Positions 1-9,502 of a DNA stretch of 64,000 nucleotides are shown piece by piece. Origin of the DNA: an uncultured Bacteroidota bacterium (GTDB lineage Bacteria; Bacteroidota; Bacteroidia; B-17B0; Aurantibacillaceae); the NCBI GenBank assembly GCA_937873155.1, contig CALMVZ010000012.1, positions 124,001 to 188,000 on the forward strand. The letters are read 5' to 3'. Each line of letters opens with the position of its first letter. The stretch's first letter is position 1. The notes beneath the pieces were generated by a model, which was given only the letters and a program-made list of their open reading frames with translations, ran no database searches and was not told where the DNA came from. The position numbers were made by a program, and so were the translations under genes.

Positions 1-1
1 T

Positions 2-787
2 GTCATTGCTGAAATGGGTTTTGATAGCTTTGAAAGTAACGAGAACGGGTTTGTTGCTTACATTCCTGAAGACCTGAATTCAGGCATTGATCTTTCAGAA
101 TTAAAGTTTGAAGATTTTTCTTATTCATTCTCTACCCAAAAAACACCACAGGTAAATTGGAATGAGGAATGGGAAAAGAATTTTTCTCCCGTAATTGTAA
201 ATGATGACTGTATTATCCGGGCGCCATTCCACCACTTGTCCCAAGGGGATGCCTTCGGCAATAAAACTCATAAATACGATATCGTGATCATGCCTAAAAT
301 GAGTTTTGGTACAGGTCATCATGATACCACCTGGCTTATGTGCAGGAATTTATTAGATCTCGATGTAAAAAATAAAACTCTTTTCGATATGGGAACCGGT
401 ACAGGAGTTCTCGCGATCCTTGCTAAAAAATTGGGTGCGGCAACAATTGTAGGTAATGATATTGATGATTGGTCGGTTGAGAATGCCCTTGAAAATTGTG
501 CAGCTAATGATTGTAAAGACATAAAGATCTTTAAAGGTGACGGCGATCTTCTTGCTTCAAAATCCTGTTACGATATCATTCTTGCTAATATCAATAAAAA
601 CGTTCTCAAGTCCTATATTCCCCAACTTTCAAACGCTCTTAAACCAACCGGAATTCTGTTCATCAGCGGTTTCTTTAAAACCGATTGTGAAGAGTTAATT
701 AATTTAGCTTCAATGCATTATTTACACCTAAATAAACAGGAAGTTAAGAACGATTGGGCTATGATCAGCTTTACAAAGGCCTCTTAG
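2..787 (+). CDS. prmA: Ribosomal protein L11 methyltransferase, 5' end outside window
   Basis: SAM-dependent methyltransferase that modifies lysines of ribosomal protein L11. The reading frame is open to the left edge (VIAEMGFDSFE), so the true start lies before the window; the first ATG inside it, at 14, would cut the family's N-terminal L11-recognition domain. The Rossmann SAM-binding loop is seen as DMGTGTGVLAILAKKLGA and the substrate-pocket motif as LANINKNVL. There is no obvious terminator before trxB. Identification is firm from the domain order; only the start is missing. Confidence 0.9.
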   Translation, partial: VIAEMGFDSFESNENGFVAYIPEDLNSGIDLSELKFEDFSYSFSTQKTPQVNWNEEWEKNFSPVIVNDDCIIRAPFHHLSQGDAFGNKTHKYDIVIMPKMSFGTGHHDTTWLMCRNLLDLDVKNKTLFDMGTGTGVLAILAKKLGAATIVGNDIDDWSVENALENCAANDCKDIKIFKGDGDLLASKSCYDIILANINKNVLKSYIPQLSNALKPTGILFISGFFKTDCEELINLASMHYLHLNKQEVKNDWAMISFTKAS

Positions 788-857
788 AAGTCCCTTTTTT
801 TACATGTAATTATTCATAAAATATTAAAATAACCCCTCTTATCTTTAAATCTTAAGT

Positions 858-865
858 TAAATTTG
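858..865 (+). promoter_or_regulatory. -7 promoter element of trxB
   Basis: TAAATTTG matches the Bacteroidota -7 consensus TAnnTTTG. It lies 29 nt before the trxB ATG, leaving a short leader with a purine-rich stretch (GAAAGGA). I do not see a convincing TTTG at -33. Confidence 0.5.
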
Positions 866-894
866 CATCGCAAATAAGCACGAAAGGAATTTCT

Positions 895-1836
895 ATGTCA
901 TCTGATAATATTATAAAATGCCTTATTATAGGCTCTGGTCCTGCCGGATACACTGCAGGCATTTATGCAGCACGCGCTGATCTGAAACCTATTATGTATA
1001 CCGGTATGCAGCCTGGCGGACAATTAACAATTACAACTGAAGTTGAAAATTATCCGGGTTATCCGAAAGGAACCCAGGGCCCGGAAATGATGGAAGATTT
1101 TAAAGCGCAGGCGGAACGTTTTGGTACTGATATCCGTTTTGGTTACGTGAACAAAGTTGATTTCAGTGGACCGATCCATAAGGTTTGGGTGGATGAAACT
1201 ACCGAATTACACGCTCATACAGTAATTATTGCTACAGGCGCATCTGCAAAATGGCTGGGCCTACCAAGCGAACAACGTTTGAATGGCTTTGGTGTTTCTG
1301 CATGTGCAGTTTGTGATGGATTCTTTTTTAAAGGACAGGATGTTGCGATCGTTGGCGCAGGAGATACTGCAGCTGAAGAAGCTACATACTTAGCAAAATT
1401 ATGTAAGAAAGTTTATATGATCGTCCGCCGCGGGGAAATGCGTGCCAGTAAAGCAATGCAGAACCGCGTTCTGAATACTCCGAACATTGAGGTTTTATGG
1501 GATTCTGAAACCGAAGAGATCTTAGGCGAAAAAGGTGTCAGTGGCGCGCGAATCAAAAATCTTAAAACAGGAGAAGTAAAAAATATTAATGTAACCGGGT
1601 TCTTCGTGGCTATTGGTCATACCCCGAACACTGCGATCTTTAAAGATTGGATCGATATGGATGAGCAAGGTTATATCAAAGCTGTTCCGGGTACAAGTAA
1701 AACTAATGTTAAAGGCGTATTCGCTGTTGGCGATGCTGCCGATAAAGTATACAGACAGGCCGTTACTGCTGCAGGTACCGGCTGCATGGGTGCACTCGAT
1801 GCAGAACGTTACTTAGCGGAAATTGGCATTCATTAA
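895..1836 (+). CDS. trxB: Thioredoxin-disulfide reductase
   Basis: FAD/NADPH enzyme that reduces thioredoxin in the cytoplasm. 313 residues, the usual bacterial length. The FAD-binding GSGPAG is at residues 13-18, the redox-active CAVC pair is C137/C140, the NADPH-binding GAGDTA is at 154-159, and a second FAD motif (GVFAVGDAAD) lies near the C-terminus. The start ATG follows a purine-rich Shine-Dalgarno-like stretch. It stands alone between prmA and a MORN-like gene. Identification is very secure. Confidence 0.97.
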   Translation: MSSDNIIKCLIIGSGPAGYTAGIYAARADLKPIMYTGMQPGGQLTITTEVENYPGYPKGTQGPEMMEDFKAQAERFGTDIRFGYVNKVDFSGPIHKVWVDETTELHAHTVIIATGASAKWLGLPSEQRLNGFGVSACAVCDGFFFKGQDVAIVGAGDTAAEEATYLAKLCKKVYMIVRRGEMRASKAMQNRVLNTPNIEVLWDSETEEILGEKGVSGARIKNLKTGEVKNINVTGFFVAIGHTPNTAIFKDWIDMDEQGYIKAVPGTSKTNVKGVFAVGDAADKVYRQAVTAAGTGCMGALDAERYLAEIGIH

Positions 1837-1883
1837 GAATTTTGAAATTGCTTTTTTCAGCGCTTTTTTGTAAATTTATATAA

Positions 1884-2612
1884 ATGCGTTTAGCAGTTCT
1901 GATAGTCATTTTGTCCTTTAGTTCAGTTACCGGGTGGTCGCAGCGTTTTGCTGATCAGATACCAGGCATAAAACGTTATACCACCGACGAAGTTATTGAC
2001 CCTGTTGCCGGCATTAAAATGTATAATAAGCTGACTCCATCCATAGGAGGGGATTCTGTTCGTTACAATAATGCAGGTTACAATTTACAAGGCTGGCAGG
2101 AAGATTATTATATGAATGGAAAATTGCTACATAAGGGTTTTTATGTAGATGGCCAGATAAAAGTATTTAAGAATTATTTCGAGAGCGGACAGATTGAAAG
2201 AAGTATCGTGGTTTCTGACCCGGCCCGTTGTTCAGTTGATATTTATTACCCTAGCGGCACGGTCCGCACCCAGATCTTGTATTACAGCGGCAATGCTCAG
2301 AATGAATATTCTTTTTTCCCCAACGGAACTAAGGCATCAGTTTTAGAAAAAGACAAGGACGCTCAATACATTTACAGGAGCAGTAAGTATTACGAAGACG
2401 GTTCGCCTTCCAAGGAAATCTCTCTTATCGACAAAAAAACAAAAAAATATTCTGATAAAGAGTATTACGAAAATGGTAAAGTAAAAGTGGAAGGTTATTC
2501 GCTTTACGATCCTTCTTCAAAAGACTACCAAAAAGAGGGCGAATGGGTCTATTACAACGAAAAGGGCCAGGCTGTTAAGAAGGAGAAATACAAGAACGGG
2601 AAGCTGCAGTAG
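1884..2612 (+). CDS. Secreted MORN-repeat-like (YwqK-type) protein
   Basis: 242 residues with an N-terminal signal peptide ending near GWSQ. The body has repeated YYxNGK-type segments (YYMNGKLLHKGFY, YYENGKVKVEGY, KYKNGKL), characteristic of the MORN-variant family often annotated as YwqK antitoxin-like. Its role is unknown; such proteins in Bacteroidota are usually exported and may bind envelope components. It is transcribed alone, followed by a 155-bp spacer with repeated ATTCGTAT words and no gene. Confidence 0.7.
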   Translation: MRLAVLIVILSFSSVTGWSQRFADQIPGIKRYTTDEVIDPVAGIKMYNKLTPSIGGDSVRYNNAGYNLQGWQEDYYMNGKLLHKGFYVDGQIKVFKNYFESGQIERSIVVSDPARCSVDIYYPSGTVRTQILYYSGNAQNEYSFFPNGTKASVLEKDKDAQYIYRSSKYYEDGSPSKEISLIDKKTKKYSDKEYYENGKVKVEGYSLYDPSSKDYQKEGEWVYYNEKGQAVKKEKYKNGKLQ

Positions 2613-2767
2613 AAGTACGAATTTTTACGAATATACAGATCACTCGCCTAATTTAAAAATCACAAAGTCGTATCCTTATTAACATCGCAGGATTCATATA
2701 TTAATTCTGGTGGCCATCTGTTAAAACCTCTGATTCGTATATTCGTATTGATTCGTAATCAACCATC

Positions 2768-4207
2768 ATGCGCGTTTTATTTTTTTTACTGATCCCCTTT
2801 TTATCGGTTTCACAAACAGTAACTACAGTTGAACAGGTAGTTGATGTTTGGAAAACAGATAAGGTTCTTTGCAACAGCACTTTTGCATTTTGTGTTCTGG
2901 ATGCAGAGACTGGAACAATGCTAAAAGAAAATAACCAGCATGTTTCTGTTATTCCTGCCAGTACTTTAAAAGTGGTAACAACAGGAGCAGCTTTAGGGAC
3001 GCTGGGAAAATTCTACCGTTACGATACACGAATTTACTTTAGCGGGAATTTTGATAAAGCAACCGGCGTTCTGAATGGCGATATTATCATCCGCGGTTCA
3101 GGTGATCCGACTTTGAATTCAGAATTATTCAGGAACAAAAAAGATACGGTTGATGTCACTTACAAATGGGCTGAAGTTTTAGCGCAAAAAGGATTAAAAG
3201 AATTAAAAGGCCGCATCATTGGCGATGCGTCTTGTTACGAGCAACACATTCCTGCGAATTGGATCTGGGGTGATATCAGTAATTATTTTGGTGTGGCGCC
3301 ATGCGGATTATCGTTCAATGATAATTTATACAGTATCGTTTTCGAAAGTAAAGAAACAGGAAGTAAAGCAACGGTTATCGATATAAAACCCAAATACAAA
3401 AGCATCACTTTGGAACACGACGTAGACGTTAAAGCTGCAGGAAAAGAAGATGACGCATATGTAACAGGGGATCCTTTCGGGAATAAAAAAAGAGTGAAAG
3501 GAACAATTCCTCCGAATAGAAAAGAATTAGAAGTGAGAGCTGCCCTCCCCGATCCTGCTTTACTTTGCGCTGAGTTCCTGGAAACATCTTTGAATGCTTT
3601 AGGAATAAAAACACCTTCCTTATGCGCAAAAAGTAATTACGATAGCGAGAATCCCGATATCAAAAAAGAAAAATTACTTATGCACTCACATTATTCACCC
3701 GCCCTTGAAAAAATAGTTTATTACACAAATCTCACCAGTAATAATTTATTTTCTGAAACCCTCCTGAAAACAATGGGTAAAGGCAGTAATTATTCAGGTA
3801 TCGAAAAAACAAAAGAGTACTGGAAAAATAAAGGCCTTGATATTTCTGAATTATACATGGTAGATGGTAACGGATTATCGCGTGCTAATACGATAACCAC
3901 AAACTTCGAAGCAAACCTTCTTTACAAAATGTATCACGATTCAGTTCTGTTTAAACCATTTTATAATTCATTACCGCAAGCCGGACTCAGTGGCAGTATG
4001 AGAACTATTGGAAAAGGCACATTTATTGAGAAAAATATGAGGGCTAAAACAGGTTATATCAGCCGGGCCCGCGGATACTGCGGTTATGTTAAGACAAAAG
4101 CCGGAAAAGACCTTTGCTTCTCTATTTTATTCAATAATTACAACTGCAATCCGAGCGAAATGAAGGTAAAAATTGAAACTTTCCTGGTTTCGCTTGCTGA
4201 CCTATAA
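2768..4207 (+). CDS. dacB: D-alanyl-D-alanine carboxypeptidase/endopeptidase (PBP4, family S13)
   Basis: Periplasmic penicillin-binding protein that trims or opens peptidoglycan cross-links. 479 residues, starting with a signal peptide ending near SVSQ. All three penicilloyl-transferase motifs are present: S65-T-L-K68, S324-N-N and K427-T-G. The large insert between the first and second motifs is typical of class C PBP4. Its stop is 20 nt before the next gene, but that gene has its own promoter element. Confident call. Confidence 0.94.
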   Translation: MRVLFFLLIPFLSVSQTVTTVEQVVDVWKTDKVLCNSTFAFCVLDAETGTMLKENNQHVSVIPASTLKVVTTGAALGTLGKFYRYDTRIYFSGNFDKATGVLNGDIIIRGSGDPTLNSELFRNKKDTVDVTYKWAEVLAQKGLKELKGRIIGDASCYEQHIPANWIWGDISNYFGVAPCGLSFNDNLYSIVFESKETGSKATVIDIKPKYKSITLEHDVDVKAAGKEDDAYVTGDPFGNKKRVKGTIPPNRKELEVRAALPDPALLCAEFLETSLNALGIKTPSLCAKSNYDSENPDIKKEKLLMHSHYSPALEKIVYYTNLTSNNLFSETLLKTMGKGSNYSGIEKTKEYWKNKGLDISELYMVDGNGLSRANTITTNFEANLLYKMYHDSVLFKPFYNSLPQAGLSGSMRTIGKGTFIEKNMRAKTGYISRARGYCGYVKTKAGKDLCFSILFNNYNCNPSEMKVKIETFLVSLADL

Positions 4208-4212
4208 ATGCT

Positions 4213-4220
4213 TATTTTTG
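4213..4220 (+). promoter_or_regulatory. -7 element with probable leaderless start
   Basis: TATTTTTG matches TAnnTTTG perfectly and ends 7 nt before the ATG at 4228, so the transcript would start at or next to the start codon. The same geometry recurs at several other genes in this window. Confidence 0.45.
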
Positions 4221-4227
4221 TATCTGA

Positions 4228-5550
4228 ATGGCAGGTTTTGTTACCATACTGAAAAAAGGCTGGGGTTTCGTTAACGAAAAGCTCTGGGTAGTGCGTTTAG
4301 ATAAACTAAGCAAACGTCATTATTTTTTGGTAAAACAACTCCGCATCTTTTCTTTAGCTATCAAAGGATTTAATGAAGACAAGTGTTTAATAAAAGCAAC
4401 AGCTCTTACTTTTTATACTTTATTTTCAATCGTTCCTATTTTAGCGATCGTATTTGCTATCGGAAAAGCATTAGGTTATGATGAAGTATTAAAGCAAAAT
4501 CTTACCGGCAGCGGCGTCGATTCCTCAACTGTTCTTAACCAGGCTTTTATTTATGCAGACAGAATGCTTGAGAACGCCAAGGGCAGTCTCATTGCCGGTT
4601 TAGGAATTCTTTTATTATTGTGGTCGGTAATATCATTGTTGATGAACATCGAGAACAGCTTTAACGATATCTGGGAAATAAAAAAAGGAAGAACGTGGTA
4701 CAGAAAGGTGACAGATTATATTACCATCATTATTATAGCTCCTATCTTTCTGGCTGTATCAAGTGGTCTAACAGTTTTTCTTCAATATTACAGCAATAGT
4801 GATGCGTGGGTCTTATCAACCGCAATGGCTGTAGTACTTAAATTGGTCTCTTTTTTAATGTTAGCAGGTGTATTTACTTTCATCTACATAGTTTTGCCAA
4901 ATACAAAAGTCACTTTCAGATCAGCCGGAATTGCTGCTTTGATCACTGCGATTCTTTTTGAATTACTTGAGTGGGCTTATATTAATTTCCAGGTAGGTGC
5001 AGGGCGTTTGAATGCCATCTATGGAACTTTTGCCGCATTGCCTTTGTTCCTCATCTGGGTTCAATATAGCTGGTACCTTATTCTATTCGGCGCTGAACTT
5101 GCTTTTGCAAACCAGAATGTCGGCCATTATGAATTGGAGAATGAGATCCAGAACATCAGTGTCCGATATAAACGCGTTGTTGCTTTATTGATCTGTAACC
5201 GTATTGTAAAGAATTTTCATGAAGGAAAAAAACCATTGAGTGCTAAAGATATTGCTTTGGGGTTAGATCTCCCTGTTCGTTTGGCGCTGACTATGATCAA
5301 TGAATTGGTAGAAACAAGGGTCCTTTCGGAAGTAAGAACAGATGGTAATAAAGAAATTGCATTCCAGCCGGCTATCTCAGATTCGAAACTCACCATAAAA
5401 TTCATTATTAACCGCCTGGATGAAAAAGGAGTTAATGAATTACCAATTATGGATACAAAGGAATTAACAGTAATTAACGGCTTACTTACAGATCTAGATC
5501 GTGTAATGGACAATAAGACCGGTTCCACTTTAGTTAAAGATATTATCTAG
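4228..5550 (+). CDS. YihY/virulence factor BrkB family membrane protein
   Basis: 440 residues with six predicted membrane segments in the middle of the chain and the family signature ALTFYTLFSIVPILA near residue 60. The C-terminal 130 residues are soluble and resemble the winged-helix-like tail seen in the longer Bacteroidota members. Function is not settled: the family was once wrongly called RNase BN and is suspected to be a transporter. The stop codon TAG overlaps the GTG of the next gene by one base, implying translational coupling. Confidence 0.85.
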   Translation: MAGFVTILKKGWGFVNEKLWVVRLDKLSKRHYFLVKQLRIFSLAIKGFNEDKCLIKATALTFYTLFSIVPILAIVFAIGKALGYDEVLKQNLTGSGVDSSTVLNQAFIYADRMLENAKGSLIAGLGILLLLWSVISLLMNIENSFNDIWEIKKGRTWYRKVTDYITIIIIAPIFLAVSSGLTVFLQYYSNSDAWVLSTAMAVVLKLVSFLMLAGVFTFIYIVLPNTKVTFRSAGIAALITAILFELLEWAYINFQVGAGRLNAIYGTFAALPLFLIWVQYSWYLILFGAELAFANQNVGHYELENEIQNISVRYKRVVALLICNRIVKNFHEGKKPLSAKDIALGLDLPVRLALTMINELVETRVLSEVRTDGNKEIAFQPAISDSKLTIKFIINRLDEKGVNELPIMDTKELTVINGLLTDLDRVMDNKTGSTLVKDII

Positions 5551-6134
5551 TGGGACGTTGTTATAGCATAATCCTCTTTTTGTTTTTTTCTCTTCTGACA
5601 TTTAATGTAAATTCACAGGATACATTAAAGGTTGATAAAAAAGGAAAGAACAAAGCCATTTACCGTGAAGCAAGAAAAGCTACGATCATGAGTGCCATTA
5701 TTCCAGGACTTGGACAAGCCTACAATCGTAAGTGGTGGAAAGTTCCTATAGTTTATGCAGGTATCGGAGGTTTTGGTTATTTATTCTACAACAACCAGGC
5801 GCAATTTACTTATTATGGAAATAATTTGAGATACGAGAATGACGGTGATCCGAATACTATCAATGAAACAAAATACAACAGTGATCAGCTGCTGAGTTTA
5901 AAAAATGATTTCCGTAAGTACCGTGATCTTGGTGTTATCGGTTGCGCGATCATTTATGTTCTGAATATTGTGGATGCCAACGTGGATGCCCATTTAAAAA
6001 CATTTGATGTAAGTGATGACCTGAGTCTTGAAATAAAACCATACAACAATGTGTATTGTTTCAATAATTCAGTGGGAATGCAAACTGGTGTTTCTTTAAA
6101 TTTAAAATTCAAGCCACGAAAAAACACTAATTAA
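5550..6134 (+). CDS. DUF5683 domain membrane protein
   Basis: 194 residues starting at a GTG that overlaps the previous stop by one base. A signal peptide (ending near VNSQ) precedes the DUF5683 core, recognisable by SAIIPGLGQAYNRKWWKVP and the following hydrophobic segment. The family is common in Bacteroidota and has no established function; a small envelope protein is the safe description. Probably co-transcribed with yihY. Confidence 0.8.
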   Translation: MGRCYSIILFLFFSLLTFNVNSQDTLKVDKKGKNKAIYREARKATIMSAIIPGLGQAYNRKWWKVPIVYAGIGGFGYLFYNNQAQFTYYGNNLRYENDGDPNTINETKYNSDQLLSLKNDFRKYRDLGVIGCAIIYVLNIVDANVDAHLKTFDVSDDLSLEIKPYNNVYCFNNSVGMQTGVSLNLKFKPRKNTN

Positions 6135-6176
6135 TTCGTGAAAATTTGTGTAATTAGTAGCTAAAAAATAAACATT

Positions 6177-6893
6177 ATGAAAATTGTTTTACTAGGTTAC
6201 GGAAAAATGGGAAAGGAAATTGAAAAAATTGCCCTTGACCGTAAACATGAGATCGTTTTGAAAGTGGATGAGAGCAACCATACTTCTATTGGTAAAGAAC
6301 AGTTATCAAAAGGAGAAGTCGCAATTGAATTCAGTACACCTCATACTGTGGAAGAAAATATTTACAAATGTTTTAATGCCAACTTGCCTGTTGTGGTTGG
6401 AACTACGGGTTGGTACGATAATTTTGAAAAGATCTCTGCTGATTGTAAGAAAAGGAACAACTCATTGTTCCACGCCACAAATTTTAGTGTTGGTGTGAAT
6501 TTGTTTTTTAAAGTGAATAAATATTTAGCCGAACTGATGAACAATTATCCTGAATATAACGTCAGTATGGAAGAAATTCATCACATCCATAAATTAGATA
6601 AACCAAGCGGAACGGCTATTACTTTAGCGAATCAGGTTATAGAAAAAATAAAAAGCAAAAATAGCTGGAGTATTGATCCTGCAAGGAAAAACGATCCAAC
6701 CACTCTTTTTATAGAAGACAAGCGCGAAGGTGAAGTCCCCGGCACCCACATTTTAAAATATACTTCACCGATAGATGACATCGAAATAATGCACAAAGCC
6801 CACAACCGAAAAGGGTTTGCATTAGGCGCTGTTCTGGCAGCGGAATTCCTTTATAAAAAGAAGGGGATCTATACGATGGAGGATTTGATCTAA
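6177..6893 (+). CDS. dapB: 4-hydroxy-tetrahydrodipicolinate reductase
   Basis: Reduces 4-hydroxy-tetrahydrodipicolinate with NAD(P)H in the lysine and meso-diaminopimelate pathway. 238 residues, slightly short but normal for Bacteroidota. The nucleotide-binding GYGKMGKEI is at the N-terminus and the catalytic/substrate loop is HHIHKLDKPSGTA. Lies alone; a weak AAAATTTG box at 6141-6148 could be its promoter. Firm call. Confidence 0.95.
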   Translation: MKIVLLGYGKMGKEIEKIALDRKHEIVLKVDESNHTSIGKEQLSKGEVAIEFSTPHTVEENIYKCFNANLPVVVGTTGWYDNFEKISADCKKRNNSLFHATNFSVGVNLFFKVNKYLAELMNNYPEYNVSMEEIHHIHKLDKPSGTAITLANQVIEKIKSKNSWSIDPARKNDPTTLFIEDKREGEVPGTHILKYTSPIDDIEIMHKAHNRKGFALGAVLAAEFLYKKKGIYTMEDLI

Positions 6894-6965
6894 ATCAGTG
6901 ACTTCGGCTACACTCAGTCACCAATAACCTCCTTTACTCATCTACGAACTACCAACTCCGAACTA

Positions 6966-7730
6966 CTAACTTTTTTGGCACAAATAGATCATCTCCCCCG
7001 CAGGCAACCTGTAACGATCTACAAGATCTGCACCAAGTGTATTTACAAAATCATCTACAGTTACTTTAAATCCTGCTGCTGCTAATTTGTCTTTATAATC
7101 TAATCCGAATAAACGGACATGGTCTTTTTGCCAGAAATGTTTTTCACGGTCTTCTTCACTCGTTATTGTTTTGTCTTCGTAAGTTGTCGCGCGTGTAGTA
7201 TCCAAAGGCACTTGAAATATTCCCCAGCCTCCGGGTTTCATTATGCGGTATAATTCACGCATGCACTGATCAGCATCTTCAACATGCTCTAAAACATGAT
7301 TACAAAATATAACATCAAATGTATTATTCTCAAAAGGCGCTTTGTGAAGATCGAAATGTATGTCAGCGATCGGTGAATTGTAATCGCCTGTTGTGTAATC
7401 TAAATTCTTCATCGCTTTGAACAATTTGTAAAAACATTGTTCAGGCGCAATATGTAATACTTTGTGTTTCGCTGTAAAGAAATTGGTCTTTTGTTTTAAG
7501 TATAACCACAATAAACGGTGACGTTCCAGCGATAAACTACCGGGACATAAAACATTCTTGCGTTTTGCTCTGCCGCTATAACCATAGGGTAAAAATTTAC
7601 GGTATGTCTTGCCACTGATCGGGTCTTCGTAACGGGTGCCGTAATACAGTAAAGGCGCAATTTTACTGAACCACAGACTAAACGTGATCAATATCGGGCG
7701 AGGTATGGTACGGAGCAAGAAATGAAACAT
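6966..7730 (-). CDS. Class I SAM-dependent methyltransferase
   Basis: 254 residues from the preferred ATG (MFHFLLRTIPRP); an upstream in-frame ATG at 7772 would add 14 poorly conserved-looking residues and run into the divergent promoter. Methyltransferase_11-type core: an acidic end of strand 2 in TTGDYNSPIADIHFDL, then FDVIFCNHVLEHVED and MKPGGWGIFQVPLD. The substrate is not evident. Divergent from the GT39-like gene to its right. Confidence 0.75.
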   Translation of the reverse strand: MFHFLLRTIPRPILITFSLWFSKIAPLLYYGTRYEDPISGKTYRKFLPYGYSGRAKRKNVLCPGSLSLERHRLLWLYLKQKTNFFTAKHKVLHIAPEQCFYKLFKAMKNLDYTTGDYNSPIADIHFDLHKAPFENNTFDVIFCNHVLEHVEDADQCMRELYRIMKPGGWGIFQVPLDTTRATTYEDKTITSEEDREKHFWQKDHVRLFGLDYKDKLAAAGFKVTVDDFVNTLGADLVDRYRLPAGEMIYLCQKS

Positions 7731-7775
7731 TACGGGTGTAAAAATACAGTTTATTGCCCATATTTTAACCAATAA

Positions 7776-7810
7776 TTGACCCTTAAAATATACTTATTTT
7801 ATTACATTTG
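7776..7810 (+). promoter_or_regulatory. Promoter of the GT39-like gene, leaderless geometry
   Basis: TACATTTG at 7803-7810 is a perfect TAnnTTTG box, 6 nt before the ATG at 7817. A TTG at 7776-7778 could be part of the -33 element, although the spacing is a little long. The in-frame TTG inside the box (7808) is not a likely start. Confidence 0.45.
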
Positions 7811-7816
7811 CAGGGT

Positions 7817-9496
7817 ATGAGCAAACAGGCTTCGAAAGCGAAAACCCAAACAAAAAAACCGGCGGAAGGCCTGGTTAAATTTGAGAATTGGTTTATTGCC
7901 AACAATACAAAAGTTTTTTATTTTCTTACCATTCTTTGTGCTGTGTTCTCTGTTATGTTCTTCAATGCCCGTATCAGTGAAGCCCACGATGACGCCCTTT
8001 ACATTGAAGCCGGCTGGCGTTACGTTAATGAATTCCCTAAATATTTTTATACGCAAAATGCCCCGCTCTATCCTTTATTCTTAGGTTTACTCACTAAATT
8101 TTTCGGCACAAATTTAATTGTCTTCAAAATTTTCTCTGTCCTTTTTAATGTCGGCGGTTTTGTTTTATTCTACAAGTCTTTTGAGAAGCGCATCCCTTTC
8201 GTTGTATTTATTCCGGTTGCTGTGTTTGCGGCGATCAATCACTTGATCCTGTATTACGCCAGCATGACCTTTACTGAAGCGTTCTATTTCTTCTTACAGG
8301 GTTTATTTTTCTTTTACGCCACCAAGACGATTGACATGGTGAATAAACATAATGTCAATTTTAAATCCCAATGGAAAACATGGCTGATGCTTGGCTTAAG
8401 CATGTTCCTTATCAGTACTGTAAAAAGTTCAGCTATTGTTGTTGTACCGGCAGTAATGTTATTTTATTTTATTGAAAAGAACTGGAAAGCACTTGGCGCC
8501 GGTTTAGTTTCCTACCTGGTTTTTAAAATTGCTTACGAAGGAATTGTGAGGTTAGTGTGGGGTGCGCAAAATCAATTCAGCGGACAAGGAAAGATCTTAA
8601 TGCAAGTGGATCCTTATGATGTGAGTAAAGGAAAAGAAACACTGGGCGGTTTTATCACCCGTTTTTTTGATAACTGCGATCTTTATCTATCAAAACGTTT
8701 TTTCCAGATCATCGGCTGGCGCGATGAGATGTCGGTTGAAGTTTATGGTTTACTTTCTTTATTAGTAGTGATCATTGTCCTGATGGGGCTCTACCTTGTA
8801 TACAAACAAAAGAACAAACCTTTATTATTATTTGGTCTTTTCTCCGGAGCTCAGGCATTATTATCATTCATCATTCTACAGGTGCGTTGGGACCAGGCAC
8901 GCATCATTTTAGTTTGTATGCCGGTGATGCTGTTGCTTATTTTTTATGCTTTCTATCATTACACCAAAAAAGGCGGTATGGGAAAAATGATCTATACAGT
9001 TGTGGTCGTGATGGTGATCGGATCTGTTTTCTTATCGAGCATAAAACGCGGGTTCGCTAATTTACCTATTGTTACAAAAAATCTAAAAGGTGATAAATAT
9101 TTTGGTTACACACCTGACTGGCAAAATTATTTACGTTGCAGCGAATGGTGTGCTGATAGTTTGAAAAAAGAAGATCTTGTTGCATGCAGAAAAGCACCAA
9201 TGAGTTTTGTTTATGGCAAAGGAAAAAAATTCTTCCCGATCTATAGTGTGATCAAGAAAGATTCTTTAACACAACAATCGCATCCTGACAGTGCCTTAGC
9301 TTATTTCAATTCTCAAAAGGTAACGCATATCATGGTAGCGAGTTTGCGGATTGACCCTACTAAAAATACAGGACAGATCATCAACACGGTTCACAATATC
9401 ATTCAGCCTATTATGGAAAAATACCCGAATAAATTAAAACTGGTTCACACCGAGGGTATGAATGAGCAGTGTTACTTGTTTGAAATTGCGAAGTGA
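7817..9496 (+). CDS. Polytopic membrane protein, GT39/ArnT-like glycosyltransferase
   Basis: 559 residues with about eleven hydrophobic segments and a soluble C-terminal domain of about 130 residues. After the first membrane segment comes RISEAHDDALYIEAG, in the place of the acidic DD/DE motif that GT-C enzymes use to bind a polyprenyl-phosphate sugar donor; TQNAPLYPLFLG further on also fits the GT39 fold. Likely transfers a sugar onto a lipid or protein outside the membrane, but the acceptor is unknown. The ATG was chosen because the TAnnTTTG box ends just before it. Confidence 0.65.
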   Translation: MSKQASKAKTQTKKPAEGLVKFENWFIANNTKVFYFLTILCAVFSVMFFNARISEAHDDALYIEAGWRYVNEFPKYFYTQNAPLYPLFLGLLTKFFGTNLIVFKIFSVLFNVGGFVLFYKSFEKRIPFVVFIPVAVFAAINHLILYYASMTFTEAFYFFLQGLFFFYATKTIDMVNKHNVNFKSQWKTWLMLGLSMFLISTVKSSAIVVVPAVMLFYFIEKNWKALGAGLVSYLVFKIAYEGIVRLVWGAQNQFSGQGKILMQVDPYDVSKGKETLGGFITRFFDNCDLYLSKRFFQIIGWRDEMSVEVYGLLSLLVVIIVLMGLYLVYKQKNKPLLLFGLFSGAQALLSFIILQVRWDQARIILVCMPVMLLLIFYAFYHYTKKGGMGKMIYTVVVVMVIGSVFLSSIKRGFANLPIVTKNLKGDKYFGYTPDWQNYLRCSEWCADSLKKEDLVACRKAPMSFVYGKGKKFFPIYSVIKKDSLTQQSHPDSALAYFNSQKVTHIMVASLRIDPTKNTGQIINTVHNIIQPIMEKYPNKLKLVHTEGMNEQCYLFEIAK

Positions 9497-9502
9497 TCTC
9501 AA

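Noticed and set aside
2613-2767. Repeated ATTCGTAT words as a functional repeat array
   Set aside because: Irregular, short and AT-rich; similar words occur in other spacers by base composition.
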